A DNA stretch of 64,000 bases from Chitinophagaceae bacterium (GCA_947447465.1 CANFKE010000005.1:1-64000), one strand, 5' to 3'. Positions 27,261-36,647 are shown, counted from the stretch's first letter. Numbers and translations are program-made. Notes: generated by a model not told the origin, from the letters alone.

Positions 27261-30200
27261 ATGAATTTACGTTTGTTATTTGTTTTGGCACTAACTATTA
27301 CCTCAGGTAGTGCTATTGCCCAGGCAGTGGGCAGCTGGTCTAATACTGGGCCGGTTCAGTTCCCGGTCAATGTTAGCGGTCAGGTACATGGCATGGGGCG
27401 TGTAAGCCAGTTGAAATTCCATGTATCCAACCCTGCTAAAATATATGCAGTCAGTGCATCGGGTGGTCTATTCATCAGTAATGATACAGGTGTCAGCTGG
27501 ACACCCACTCCGGGAACAGAGGTGTTGCCTACAACCGGTTGCTCTTCGGTATGTATAGACTATACCAATGATAATATCATGTACCTCTCTACCGGAGATC
27601 AGAATTATTACAGCGACTGGTATGGTATATATAAAACAATAGACGGTGGTAATACCTGGAATCCAGCTAATGTGAATATCGGCAACAGAATGGCCGTAGA
27701 GATATTGATGGATCCCTTGAATCATAATACGATCATTGCGGCTACCAGCGATGGTATATGGAGAAGTACCAATGCAGGTGCCACATGGACTGAAACATTT
27801 GTCGGCGGTACATTCAAGAGTATGAAACTTCGCCCCGGAAGCAACAATGTTGTGTATGCAGCAACTGGAACAAAGTTTTACAGGAGTACAGATATGGGAG
27901 CTACCTGGGTCAACATCACATCGGGTGTAGTTGTGCCATCCGGTAACGAGGGTATCAGAATTGCGGTTACCCCGGCAGATTCCAATCTGGTATTTTTAGG
28001 CACCACTGACGGATATGGTCAGATCTTGAAATCTACCAATGGCGGTACCGGCTTTACAAATATTTACAGCAGTACCACACAATGTGTAGTATGTTATGAT
28101 TCTACTGTTACATCAGGATCTCAGGGGTATTACAATTTCAATCTTACGGTCAATCCTGCCAATCCGCTGGAGTTATTGCTGGTGTCGCATTGTGTGTGGC
28201 GCAGTACGGATGGAGGATATACCTGGAGCTGGCGCACACAGTGGTATGATCAGGTGCATACCGATATGCATGACATAGAGTTCGACCCGTATAATCTGGG
28301 ACTTCGATTTAATGCCAATGATGGTGGTGTATGGCTATCCCGCGACCCTCAGGCAACCGTATGGGAAACACGCAGCAACGGATTGGCAGCAACGGAGATG
28401 TACCATGCGGCACAAAGCCCGGTAATAAGACAGATGGTAAGTGCAGGTACACAGGATAATGGTGAACTTTATTTTGATGGGGTTTGGAAAACTAACAGAG
28501 GGGGCGACTGGGGTGCGAAATGTGGTATTGATTATCTCGGTAGCAGTACTGTTTATTACAATAATGGACAACGCCGCAATCTGCAACCGCTTGGGGGCGA
28601 CTATTCCTACAATGCACCATATACAACAACTCCTGAATTCAATATAGAATTCTTGCCATCTGCACCCAATACTGCATTCATAGGCACCGATAGCATCTGG
28701 CGGAGCAATGATATCAATAATGCATTACCATCATGGCAATTTTTGGGCACTCTTGGAGAAAACATCAAGGGTGTTGCATCGTGCCGGGCCGATAATAATA
28801 TACTCTATGTGGTGACCGATAATAACCATTTACTCCGCTTTGACAATGCTATGGCCGCAACACCTACCTATACCACTCTGGCAACACCGGGAGGTACTAA
28901 TACTATGGCCAGTGTAGCTACCAATAAGTACAATGCCAATATTGTTTATCTCACTTGTGGTACCAGGATCTACCGGTCGGCCAATAAAGGTGTAACATGG
29001 ACCAACATTTCAGGTGCACTGCCATCTTTGAATATTCTGAAAGTTATTGCAGATGATTATTCGACCGTTGAAAGGTTGTTTGTATGTATGGGTAACTATG
29101 TTTATTACAAAGATAATACTACCACTACCTGGACATTGACCTCAGGCTTGCCCACAATTATGAGCATTAACGATTTCATGGTCTATAATGACAGTACATC
29201 GGCAAGTATTATCAGGGTAGGTACTTATGGCAGAGGTTCATGGGAGTGCAGTATTCTCAATAACCTGCCGCCAACAGGCACTTTCGCTTCTGATAAGCAA
29301 AATGTATGTCCCGGAGATACTGTTCGTTATCATAAGAGCCTGTTCGGCAATTATACCTCATTCACATGGCAATTTCCCGGAGGAAGCCCTGCTGTATCCA
29401 CTGCTGATAGTCCTGTGGTTGTGTACAATACCAATGGCATTTATAATGCCTCACTGCTGGTCACCGGTCCTACAGGTACAGATACTGTCACCATGCCGGG
29501 TTATATACATGTGTCGGCCGGTACCATAGGTAGTGTTACAGAAGGTTTTGAAGGAACTATATTCCCTCCTGCAGGATGGCAGCAACAGTCTGCCAGTGGT
29601 GTCCAGTGGCAAAAGACCGCTACGGCGGGTGGCTTTGGCTTAAGCGGTCACAGCATACTATTTGATAACTTCAGTAATGATGCTGGTGGTCGTAAAGACA
29701 GAATAATATTGCCTAAGACAGATCTGACATTGGCAACATCTGCCTACCTCAAATTTGATGTGGCATATGCCTATTATCCCGGTTACAGAGATACCCTGCT
29801 GGTAGAGCTCTCAACAGACTGCGGAAAGTCATATTCAACGATCTACCTGAAGGATACCGGTTATCTGGCAACAGCTCCAGATAATACTAATAATTTTGTC
29901 CCTGCTGCTTCAGAGTGGCGAACAGATTCTATTTCACTCAACAGCTATATTGGTGGCAGTGTGCAATTGTGCTTTACTAATAAAGGGCATTACGGACAGA
30001 GCTTGTATATAGACAATGTTAATCTGCATGCTACTTATCCGCCCACCATAGGTGTGAATAGTATCGGTAAAGCGGTTAGGCTAGCGGTGTTCCCTAACCC
30101 GGCCAACGACAGAGTGTTTATCAAATGCGATGGTCTATCCGGTAACAGCATGGTCATTACTTGTTATAACAGTGTAGGGCAGTCTGTGATAACCAGAAAG

Positions 30201-30326
30201 GAATCATTAAGTAATGGTTACCTCAATACATCTTTGGATGTGGCCTCATTACCTCGTGGTGTTTATGAAGTGCATGTACTCAGTGATTCAGGCGAAGGAT
30301 ATGTAGAGAAGGTGGTGGTGCAGTAG
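27261..30326 (+). CDS. secreted BNR/VPS10-like beta-propeller protein with PKD and T9SS type A domain
   Basis: A 1021-aa secreted protein. The signal peptide (residues 1-20) ends at AIAQ. About residues 25-640 carry repeated BNR/sortilin-type motifs (STDGGYTWSW, SNDTGVSWTP, TIDGGNTWNP, STNAGATWTE, SANKGVTWTN). Near 670-745 is a PKD-like domain, and about 765-920 a jelly-roll module with paired Cys. The last 80 residues (FPNPANDRVFIK ... EKVVVQ) are a T9SS type A sorting domain. Such propellers are often glycan or protein binders; no glycosidase catalytic motif was identified. The ATG at 27261 places the signal peptide at the N terminus. Confidence 0.88.
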   Translation: MNLRLLFVLALTITSGSAIAQAVGSWSNTGPVQFPVNVSGQVHGMGRVSQLKFHVSNPAKIYAVSASGGLFISNDTGVSWTPTPGTEVLPTTGCSSVCIDYTNDNIMYLSTGDQNYYSDWYGIYKTIDGGNTWNPANVNIGNRMAVEILMDPLNHNTIIAATSDGIWRSTNAGATWTETFVGGTFKSMKLRPGSNNVVYAATGTKFYRSTDMGATWVNITSGVVVPSGNEGIRIAVTPADSNLVFLGTTDGYGQILKSTNGGTGFTNIYSSTTQCVVCYDSTVTSGSQGYYNFNLTVNPANPLELLLVSHCVWRSTDGGYTWSWRTQWYDQVHTDMHDIEFDPYNLGLRFNANDGGVWLSRDPQATVWETRSNGLAATEMYHAAQSPVIRQMVSAGTQDNGELYFDGVWKTNRGGDWGAKCGIDYLGSSTVYYNNGQRRNLQPLGGDYSYNAPYTTTPEFNIEFLPSAPNTAFIGTDSIWRSNDINNALPSWQFLGTLGENIKGVASCRADNNILYVVTDNNHLLRFDNAMAATPTYTTLATPGGTNTMASVATNKYNANIVYLTCGTRIYRSANKGVTWTNISGALPSLNILKVIADDYSTVERLFVCMGNYVYYKDNTTTTWTLTSGLPTIMSINDFMVYNDSTSASIIRVGTYGRGSWECSILNNLPPTGTFASDKQNVCPGDTVRYHKSLFGNYTSFTWQFPGGSPAVSTADSPVVVYNTNGIYNASLLVTGPTGTDTVTMPGYIHVSAGTIGSVTEGFEGTIFPPAGWQQQSASGVQWQKTATAGGFGLSGHSILFDNFSNDAGGRKDRIILPKTDLTLATSAYLKFDVAYAYYPGYRDTLLVELSTDCGKSYSTIYLKDTGYLATAPDNTNNFVPAASEWRTDSISLNSYIGGSVQLCFTNKGHYGQSLYIDNVNLHATYPPTIGVNSIGKAVRLAVFPNPANDRVFIKCDGLSGNSMVITCYNSVGQSVITRKESLSNGYLNTSLDVASLPRGVYEVHVLSDSGEGYVEKVVVQ

Positions 30327-30376
30327 TGGGGATAATTATTTATCACTACGCTCGTTTATACATACTTATTTGCTCG

Positions 30377-30384
30377 TAATTTTG
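30377..30384 (+). promoter_or_regulatory. -7 element TAATTTTG exactly 4 bases before ATG
   Basis: A perfect TAnnTTTG followed by CCTT and then the ATG at 30389. With the usual element-to-start distance the mRNA would begin at the A of the ATG. The same geometry recurs at prmA, pyk and rlmN. Confidence 0.65.
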
Positions 30385-30388
30385 CCTT

Positions 30389-30670
30389 ATGGGATCTTAC
30401 ACTGTAGGAGAGGCGCTCAAACATTTATTGGAACAATCTCAATGGAAATCAAAGATCCATGAGCTGCGGCTACGCGATGAATGGGAGACCATAGTAGGTA
30501 AGACCATCAGTAAGTACACCCGCAATATAGATATTACCAACAAGGTGCTGACCATCTATACAGATGTTGCTCCCCTAAAGCAGGAGCTACTGCTTGGAAA
30601 AGAGCAACTGATGCAGCGTATCAATGAATATTTTGAGGATAGAGTGGTGGTGGAGATACAGATCAAATAA
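30389..30670 (+). CDS. DUF721/DciA-like protein
   Basis: A 93-aa protein of the DUF721 family. It is related to DciA, which in many bacteria loads or assists the replicative helicase DnaB. The pattern LRDEWETIVGKTISKYTRNI followed by beta strands ending in EIQIK is typical. No signal peptide is seen. In Bacteroidota the family usually sits by recF; here recF is not adjacent. It probably has a leaderless transcript (see the element at 30377) and ends in a long inverted repeat. Confidence 0.8.
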   Translation: MGSYTVGEALKHLLEQSQWKSKIHELRLRDEWETIVGKTISKYTRNIDITNKVLTIYTDVAPLKQELLLGKEQLMQRINEYFEDRVVVEIQIK

Positions 30671-30687
30671 TAGCGAACAACTTTTTA

Positions 30688-30731
30688 TTGAACTACAAAT
30701 CCCCCGATTGCTCAGGGGATTTGTAGTTCAA
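30688..30731. terminator. 17-bp perfect inverted repeat between convergent dciA-like gene and tyrS
   Basis: TTGAACTACAAATCCCC (30688-30704) pairs with 30715-30731 around a 10-base loop. It lies between two converging genes. Neither side carries the expected U-run, so it is an atypical terminator or other hairpin. Confidence 0.7.
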
Positions 30732-30745
30732 TAGATAAAGTATGA

Positions 30746-32020
30746 TTAGTTGAATGTAGCCAGTGTATAATCTTTCTTGCCTTTTAATACTAAGAGGTAT
30801 TTGCCATTCAGCAGATGTTCTTCTTTGATCACAAAGTCCATTCCTACCTTTTCTTTATTAATGGAAATGCCATTAGCTTGAAGCATCTTCTTGGCCTCTC
30901 CTCTTGACGCCAGTATATTGTTGTCGGCCAGGAAAGAGATGATGTCCAGTCCATTAGTAAGCAATTCTTTCGAATTGGTAACCTGGTCCAGTCCGGCCAT
31001 ACCATCTAAGATCTGCTTGTCCGTAAGGCTGCGCAGTGCTTCTACGGTTGCCTTACCAAACAATATCTGCGAGGTGTATTTTGCAGACTCCAGGTCTTCC
31101 GCGCTATGTACCAATGTAGTGATCTCATCGGCCAATGCTTTTTGAGCTATACGGGCACCAGGAGCATTTTTATGCTCAGCTATGATAGCATGTATCTCCG
31201 GCAATTCTTTGAAGGAATAGATCAGTAGTAATCTTGCGGCATCATCATCAGGTAAATTCAGCCAAAACTGGTAGAAGGTATATGGAGAAGTACGCTCAGG
31301 ATCTAACCAGATATTGCCGCCTTCCGACTTGCCGAACTTACTGCCATCACTTTTGGTGATAAGGGGACTAACCAATGCGAAAGCATCACCCCCGCCTTTT
31401 CTGCGAATCAGTTCGGTTCCTGTAACAATGTTGCCCCACTGGTCGCTGCCACCCATCTGCAATTTTACATTGTGGTGCGTATTGAGGTGGAAGAAGTCAT
31501 AGCCTTGTATCAACTGATAGGTAAATTCAGTAAACGAAAGACCGGTCTCCAGTCTTTTCTGTACAGAGTCTTTAGACATCATGTAGTTCACTGTGATATT
31601 CTTACCCACATCACGGATAAAATCCAGGAAAGAGAAATTCTTGAACCAATCATAATTGTTGACCATCACAGCGGCATTGGGGGCATCACTTGTGAAGTCG
31701 AGGAATTTTTCCAGTTGTTTGCGTTGGCCTGCGCAGTTACGCTCGATAGTTTCTGCATCCAGCAAGTTGCGCTCTGCCGACTTCCCCGACGGGTCTCCGA
31801 TCATACCTGTAGCGCCACCTATAAGGGCATATGGTTTATGCCCAGCTTTTTGTAAACGCATCAGCAGGGTTATCTGCAACATGCTACCAATATGCAGGCT
31901 GTCAGCAGTAGGGTCAAAACCTATATATCCTGAGGTCATTTCTTTATTCAGTTGCTCTTCAGTGCCCGGCATTACGTCGTGCAGCAATCCTCTTTCCCTC
32001 AGTTCGGCTATCAAATTCAT
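30746..32020 (-). CDS. tyrS: tyrosyl-tRNA synthetase
   Basis: A 424-aa class I aminoacyl-tRNA synthetase that charges tRNA-Tyr. The HIGH-like signature is HIGSM (43-47) and the KMSKS-like loop is KFGKS (228-232). The C-terminal 70 residues form an S4 RNA-binding domain. Length and motif set match bacterial TyrRS of the shorter (TyrS) type. TATTTTTG at 32044-32051 supplies a promoter 23 bases before the ATG. Confidence 0.97.
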   Translation of the reverse strand: MNLIAELRERGLLHDVMPGTEEQLNKEMTSGYIGFDPTADSLHIGSMLQITLLMRLQKAGHKPYALIGGATGMIGDPSGKSAERNLLDAETIERNCAGQRKQLEKFLDFTSDAPNAAVMVNNYDWFKNFSFLDFIRDVGKNITVNYMMSKDSVQKRLETGLSFTEFTYQLIQGYDFFHLNTHHNVKLQMGGSDQWGNIVTGTELIRRKGGGDAFALVSPLITKSDGSKFGKSEGGNIWLDPERTSPYTFYQFWLNLPDDDAARLLLIYSFKELPEIHAIIAEHKNAPGARIAQKALADEITTLVHSAEDLESAKYTSQILFGKATVEALRSLTDKQILDGMAGLDQVTNSKELLTNGLDIISFLADNNILASRGEAKKMLQANGISINKEKVGMDFVIKEEHLLNGKYLLVLKGKKDYTLATFN

Positions 32021-32043
32021 TGTTATCGTGTATTATAAGTCGG

Positions 32044-32051
32044 CAAAAATA
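32044..32051 (-). promoter_or_regulatory. -7 element TATTTTTG upstream of tyrS
   Basis: A perfect TAnnTTTG on the minus strand, 23 bases before the tyrS ATG. Confidence 0.55.
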
Positions 32052-32201
32052 AGATACTTGCCACAAGATACGCAGGCATATCTATCAAATATACGCATGT
32101 AGTTAATGTTTATGTAAACAATGTTAAATTTTGGTTTGGCAATTATGTTTATTATTCCGAAATTTGTTTCTATCTTTCGGGAGCCTTTACTAAAATTGAT
32201 A

Positions 32202-33062
32202 ATGTTGAAACGAATTATACTATCGCTGTTCCTGCTAATGCCTTTTTGCGTGAACGCACAGTCTCATCATGAAATAGGCATTACACTTGGTCTTTCCAAT
32301 TATTACGGAGACCTTCAGCCCAAGATGTTCCCTTCAATTGGCTACCATCCCATGGGCGGTATCATTTATAAGTATTTCATGAATCCTCATTTCGGATTAA
32401 GGTTTGGCGCCAGTTATACCAGTCTTTCCGCTTCAGACAGTGATAGCAATATTCCTGTTAACAGAGCAAGGAATCTGAGTTTTGGTACGCACCTTTTTGA
32501 GATGCATGGTGCATTGGAAGTAAACTTCCTCCCGATAGAGATCAATGATTTTAAGGTAACACCATATGTCTTCGGCGGTCTGTCTGCTTTCTATTACAAT
32601 CCATTTGCTGATGATCCTAATGGTAACCGCGTATTCTTGCGTCCATTGAGCACTGAAGGTGAAGGATTGCCTATCTATCCTGATCGTAAGCAGTACAGCC
32701 AGATTAATATGGCATTCCCTTTTGGCGGTGGTGCTAAGTTCTTCATTGGTAAAACATTGATGCTGACAACAGAGATCGGCTTCAGATACACCAATACCGA
32801 CTATCTGGATGATGTAAGTAAATCTTATGTTGATCTTGATTCACTCAATGCATACAAAGGTCAGTTAGCTAAAACAATGTCTTACCGCGGTAATACACTA
32901 GCCACATGGGATAAGAACAATCCTTACTATGGCTATCAGAGAGGCGATAGCAAGGCCAATGACTGGTACTGGTACGCCAACCTTTCTGTTACCATCTACT
33001 TCCGTGCATTTGGTAATACAAGAGAATACCTCAAGACACGTTGTCCTGGTTTCTTCCGATAA
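32202..33062 (+). CDS. DUF6089 outer-membrane beta-barrel protein, possibly PorG-like
   Basis: 286 aa from the ATG at 32202, which starts a signal peptide ending VNAQ. The mature protein opens HHEIGITLGLSNYYGDLQP and continues as alternating amphipathic strands, as in DUF6089 outer-membrane barrels of Bacteroidota. PorG, a T9SS component, is of this kind, and the presence of T9SS clients here makes a PorG role conceivable. That assignment is an inference. It is monocistronic, with a strong terminator hairpin at 33086-33121. Confidence 0.75.
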   Translation: MLKRIILSLFLLMPFCVNAQSHHEIGITLGLSNYYGDLQPKMFPSIGYHPMGGIIYKYFMNPHFGLRFGASYTSLSASDSDSNIPVNRARNLSFGTHLFEMHGALEVNFLPIEINDFKVTPYVFGGLSAFYYNPFADDPNGNRVFLRPLSTEGEGLPIYPDRKQYSQINMAFPFGGGAKFFIGKTLMLTTEIGFRYTNTDYLDDVSKSYVDLDSLNAYKGQLAKTMSYRGNTLATWDKNNPYYGYQRGDSKANDWYWYANLSVTIYFRAFGNTREYLKTRCPGFFR

Positions 33063-33085
33063 TCGATACAATATCATCTTAATAG

Positions 33086-33121
33086 AAAACGCTGAAATGT
33101 TACATAACATTTCAGCGTTTT
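33086..33121. terminator. bidirectional terminator, 16-bp perfect stem
   Basis: AAAACGCTGAAATGTT (33086-33101) pairs with 33106-33121 around ACAT. An A-run on the left and a T-run on the right suit both the DUF6089 gene and the convergent methyltransferase. Confidence 0.88.
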
Positions 33122-33216
33122 TGTTTTGTGTTATTCCATTCTTTGAAGTGGATGTTCCCTGAAGACTATGGTGACTATACGGATCTTTCCCCAAAAACAA
33201 CTGGCTGCTCTTCTCC

Positions 33217-33885
33217 TTACTCTACCTCCCCGATGAACAATCTGTTGATATCTGAGCTGACGATATGATGCTTTGGGAATACCGATGCGAAGGTCTTTTT
33301 AGTTCGTTCCCACTCGGCATCGCTGTTGATGATATAATTGAACGCTACCCGTCCTCCCGGAGCCACATTTTTTCGGCAATTGGACAAGAAAGAAAGAGAG
33401 GACACAAAATCCGGCACGGTGCGGCTGTTAAAAATATCTATGAACAGCAGGTCATGCTGCTTGGAGTTTTCTGCAACAAATACCTGAGCATCATTGCATA
33501 TTGCATCTATTTTGGCATCATTCTCAGAGGCTAAGAACTCAAGTGCAAGTTTTAGTACTACCTTATCTATTTCTACCAGAGTAAAAGCGGGATTATAGCC
33601 CCTTTTACGGATAATAGTAACGGTACTACCCAGGCCAACGCCCAGTATCAGTACACTTTTTACTTTAGGGAGGAACTTTTTAAGGTCATTGAGCACCCCT
33701 ATGGCCGGGGTATATTCTTCGCCATCTGAATATAATGCATCGGCTGTGGCCAGCTGTATGCGGCCTTTGTAAAGCAACAGTTCAAGATACGGATTGATCT
33801 CACTTTGATGATGACTGATCCACACCGGGTGGAAAAAGCTCATCAATCGTTTATGGAGCGGAATATTTTCTATGTCGATAGCCAC
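33217..33885 (-). CDS. spermidine synthase-like SAM methyltransferase-fold protein
   Basis: A 222-aa soluble protein with a Rossmann core. The motif VLILGVGLGSTV (about 79-90) resembles the nucleotide-binding loop of spermidine synthases. It is followed by VEID at strand 2 and HDLLFIDIFNS, then APGGRVAFNYI. Whether it transfers aminopropyl or methyl groups is unclear, because key polyamine-binding residues cannot be checked by eye. The start is GTG at 33885; an ATG at 33843 would remove 14 residues and cannot be excluded. Confidence 0.7.
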   Translation of the reverse strand: MAIDIENIPLHKRLMSFFHPVWISHHQSEINPYLELLLYKGRIQLATADALYSDGEEYTPAIGVLNDLKKFLPKVKSVLILGVGLGSTVTIIRKRGYNPAFTLVEIDKVVLKLALEFLASENDAKIDAICNDAQVFVAENSKQHDLLFIDIFNSRTVPDFVSSLSFLSNCRKNVAPGGRVAFNYIINSDAEWERTKKTFASVFPKHHIVSSDINRLFIGEVE

Positions 33886-33977
33886 AGGAGAGCTGTTTAT
33901 TTGAATGAATATTTTCTCCCCTTTGTTCCCTCAGTGATGCTTCATCTGAGAAGTCCTACTGATGATGGGATGACTGA

Positions 33978-34613
33978 TCACTGATGGCGGTCCTTCTTCT
34001 TACGGAAGAACCCTACCTTACTTTCATTACCATTGATCAGTCGGCTGATGTTCTTATAGTGTGTAAGCACTACCAGACAGGCTGTTGCTATGGCAAACAA
34101 TTTATAACTCAGTTCGTGAGCATTGAAAATGAATACGATCATTACCGGAAATGCAATACTTGCGGTAATAGAGCTCAATGATACATAGCGGGTAAGGTAA
34201 AGCATACAAAAGAAAACAGCTACCAGACTAACGGCTACTGCAGGCTGTATGGATAAGATCATACCAAAAAGCGTAGCAATACCTTTTCCGCCTCTGAATT
34301 CTGCCCATATAGGGAATATATGACCCAATACGGAAGCCAGACCCAGAAATACCTCGAGATTCCTATATGCCTCCCATGTACCCGGAAGGTGAGAGAACAG
34401 AACAAGTTTTACTGCTAAAAATCCTTTCAGCATGTCCATAAGCATTACTGCAGAACCTGCCTTTGTACCAAGTATCCTGAAGCAGTTGGTTGCACCTGCG
34501 TTACCACTACCATGCTCTCTAATATCTATACCAAATACCCACTTGCTTACCCATACCGCTGAAGGTATGGATCCGATCAAATAAGCTAAAACAAGAAGAA
34601 TTGCTATTAACAT
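33978..34613 (-). CDS. plsY: glycerol-3-phosphate acyltransferase PlsY
   Basis: A 211-aa inner-membrane enzyme that acylates glycerol-3-phosphate from acyl-phosphate, the first step of phospholipid synthesis (partner PlsX is not here). PlsY signatures are visible: GSIPSAVWV near the N terminus, HGSGNAGATNCFRILG, and GGKGIATLFG. Several hydrophobic segments fit its topology. The ATG at 34613 is preferred over the TTG at 34619. TAAATTTG at 34640-34647 is a perfect -7 element. Confidence 0.94.
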   Translation of the reverse strand: MLIAILLVLAYLIGSIPSAVWVSKWVFGIDIREHGSGNAGATNCFRILGTKAGSAVMLMDMLKGFLAVKLVLFSHLPGTWEAYRNLEVFLGLASVLGHIFPIWAEFRGGKGIATLFGMILSIQPAVAVSLVAVFFCMLYLTRYVSLSSITASIAFPVMIVFIFNAHELSYKLFAIATACLVVLTHYKNISRLINGNESKVGFFRKKKDRHQ

Positions 34614-34639
34614 TATCAAATTGTGATTAATGACAAAAA

Positions 34640-34647
34640 CAAATTTA
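34640..34647 (-). promoter_or_regulatory. -7 element TAAATTTG upstream of plsY
   Basis: A full TAnnTTTG match on the minus strand, 26 bases before the plsY ATG. Confidence 0.5.
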
Positions 34648-34728
34648 AACTAAGGACATCAGATTTCCTAATAGCGCATTAGATAAAGACTATGCTTTTT
34701 GTACTTTTTTTTTATTATGTGGCCCCGA

Positions 34729-35541
34729 TTATTTCTTTCGGAATGAAAGAACTATCCAATTGTTAAGTTCCTGATAACCAAATGATTCCAGACCATGTTC
34801 TGCTGCTGCGGCCGTGATGATATCTCTGTCTGAAGTAAGCAGTCCGCTCATGAGCACTATGCCATCTTTAACAGTTCCGGTTGCCAGTTGCGGCATGTAT
34901 TGCAGTAATATGTGTCTGTTGATGTTAGCCAGTACAACGTCGAACTGTTGCTGAGGTAGCAGGTCAGTATTGTTTTGTTCCACGGCAACTCGGGTAGAAT
35001 GGTTGCGTGCCAGATTTTCTTTGGCATTCTCCACACTCCACTCATCATTGTCTATTCCTAAAACAGATGCCGCACCCAGCTTTTCGGCCATTATTGCCAG
35101 TACTCCTGTTCCGGTACCAAAGTCGAACACGTCTTTGCCTGCCAGATCCATATCCTTCATGGCCATCATCACCAACTGTGTGGTAGCATGGTGGCCGGTA
35201 CCAAACGACATTTTGGGTGTGATGATGATCTCGTAGGGGGTGGTCACCACAATATCATGAAAGTCGGCCCTGATGGTACAGAAGTTTTCTACAATTACCG
35301 GTTCAAAATTACTTTCCCATACCTCATTCCAGTTTTGCTTCGGTATTATTCTGGTTTCGTAAAAGTTGTCGCCAGTCAATTCTTTTAACTCAGTTTCATT
35401 GTAGGTAGGCTCATCGATATAAGCCTGCAGTGAATCTGCCGATTGTACAAAACCTTCATATCCTGCGTCTGATAGTTGCGCTACCAGTATATCCTGCTGG
35501 TCTTCATCAATGTTATTGATCGTTACCTCTACATAATTCAT
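34729..35541 (-). CDS. prmA: ribosomal protein L11 methyltransferase
   Basis: A 270-aa PrmA that trimethylates ribosomal protein L11 with SAM. The N-terminal L11-recognition domain is followed by the methyltransferase core with DFGTGTGVLAIMAEKLGA (about 140-157) and VLANINRHIL (about 206-215, the NxxN/NPPF-like motif IV). Length is typical. It probably has a leaderless transcript, since TACCTTTG ends four bases before the ATG. Confidence 0.93.
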   Translation of the reverse strand: MNYVEVTINNIDEDQQDILVAQLSDAGYEGFVQSADSLQAYIDEPTYNETELKELTGDNFYETRIIPKQNWNEVWESNFEPVIVENFCTIRADFHDIVVTTPYEIIITPKMSFGTGHHATTQLVMMAMKDMDLAGKDVFDFGTGTGVLAIMAEKLGAASVLGIDNDEWSVENAKENLARNHSTRVAVEQNNTDLLPQQQFDVVLANINRHILLQYMPQLATGTVKDGIVLMSGLLTSDRDIITAAAAEHGLESFGYQELNNWIVLSFRKK

Positions 35542-35545
35542 GGCG

Positions 35546-35553
35546 CAAAGGTA
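35546..35553 (-). promoter_or_regulatory. -7 element TACCTTTG exactly 4 bases before prmA ATG
   Basis: On the minus strand TACCTTTG, then CGCC, then ATG. It has the same spacing as the dciA-like, pyk and rlmN promoters. Confidence 0.65.
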
Positions 35554-35680
35554 AATATTTTACAATGGAGCGTCACGGCTACTATCTGTTGGGCATATTC
35601 CACATAATTCTTGTGTTGGCATGGTTTTGAGGTATATACAACAGAGAGAGTCAATTTATTTCTTTCTAAAAACTAATATT

Positions 35681-36328
35681 ATGAGGAACAAGACATTTTT
35701 GGCGTTCGGAATTGCTTTATTATCTGCAGCAGGTAATGTAATGGCTCAGGATGTGCCAAAGGAAGAGCACACAGAGAAATTTTACTTCGGTTTGAAAGCA
35801 GGTATCAATCGTTCGAACGTTTGGGACGAAAAAGGACAGGATTTTAAAGCAGATGCACGAACCGGTTTCGCCGGAGGGGCATTCTTCAGTATCCCGTTGA
35901 TCCATTATATAGGTATTCAACCAGAGGTATTGATCTCTCAAAAGGGATATCAGTCTTCAGGAACGTTTCTGGGTAATTTCTACTCCAATACAAGAACTAC
36001 AACCTACCTGGATATCCCGATCCTTTTTGCTTTGAAGCCCAGTCCTATGTTCACAATTCTACTGGGGCCTGAATACTCGTATCTGATGCATCAGACCGAC
36101 GTTACAAGATTTGGTGCTAACAGCACGGCTACTGAGCAGCAGTTTCAGAACGAGAATGCCCGAAAGAATATTTTTGGACTGATAGGTGGATTGGATGTGA
36201 ACATTAAACATGTGGTCATATCAGGCAGAGCGGGTTGGGATGTTTCAAATAATAACGGAGATGGTACATCTACAACTCCTAGGTATAAGAATCAATGGTT
36301 ACAGTTCACTGTTGGCTTCAGGATATAG
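35681..36328 (+). CDS. outer-membrane beta-barrel protein (porin-like family)
   Basis: 215 aa from the ATG at 35681. Its signal peptide ends at VMAQD. The mature protein begins FYFGLKAGINRSNVWDEKG and continues with alternating strands (IGIQPEVLISQKGYQ, TYLDIPILFALKP), ending in an aromatic-rich final strand (NQWLQFTVGFRI). This is the small eight-stranded OMP_b-brl_2 pattern. No function can be assigned. An A-rich stretch precedes the ATG. Confidence 0.82.
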   Translation: MRNKTFLAFGIALLSAAGNVMAQDVPKEEHTEKFYFGLKAGINRSNVWDEKGQDFKADARTGFAGGAFFSIPLIHYIGIQPEVLISQKGYQSSGTFLGNFYSNTRTTTYLDIPILFALKPSPMFTILLGPEYSYLMHQTDVTRFGANSTATEQQFQNENARKNIFGLIGGLDVNIKHVVISGRAGWDVSNNNGDGTSTTPRYKNQWLQFTVGFRI

Positions 36329-36416
36329 CTAGTGGCCTGTATTGGGGCATATGCAACGAGATCAGATCGTTAATTATCAATAATAAACATTGTATCACCA
36401 ATTAAAACAAATAAAA

Positions 36417-36647
36417 ATGGACTTCTGCACATCCACAAACACGAAAAAGATCATAGGCGCATTGATGGTGGGAACCGCAATAGGCGTGGCATTGGGAATC
36501 CTTTATGCCCCTGCAAAGGGCGCGGATACCCGCAAAAATATTACCGGCAAAGGCGAAGACCTCGCGGATGCGGTAAAAGAAAAGTTCAATGAGCTCGTTG
36601 ATACCTTCAAGAAGGAAGCTGCTGACGCAAAGAGCAAAATGAGCTAG
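36417..36647 (+). CDS. YtxH domain-containing protein
   Basis: A 76-aa small protein with a short N-terminal hydrophobic segment (IIGALMVGTAIGVALGILYAPAKG) typical of YtxH proteins, followed by a charged helical tail (DLADAVKEKFNELVDTFKKEA). YtxH proteins are often stress-induced in Gram-positives; in Bacteroidota the role is unknown. It lies about 90 bases after the porin-like gene. A strong terminator follows at 36671. Confidence 0.8.
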   Translation: MDFCTSTNTKKIIGALMVGTAIGVALGILYAPAKGADTRKNITGKGEDLADAVKEKFNELVDTFKKEAADAKSKMS

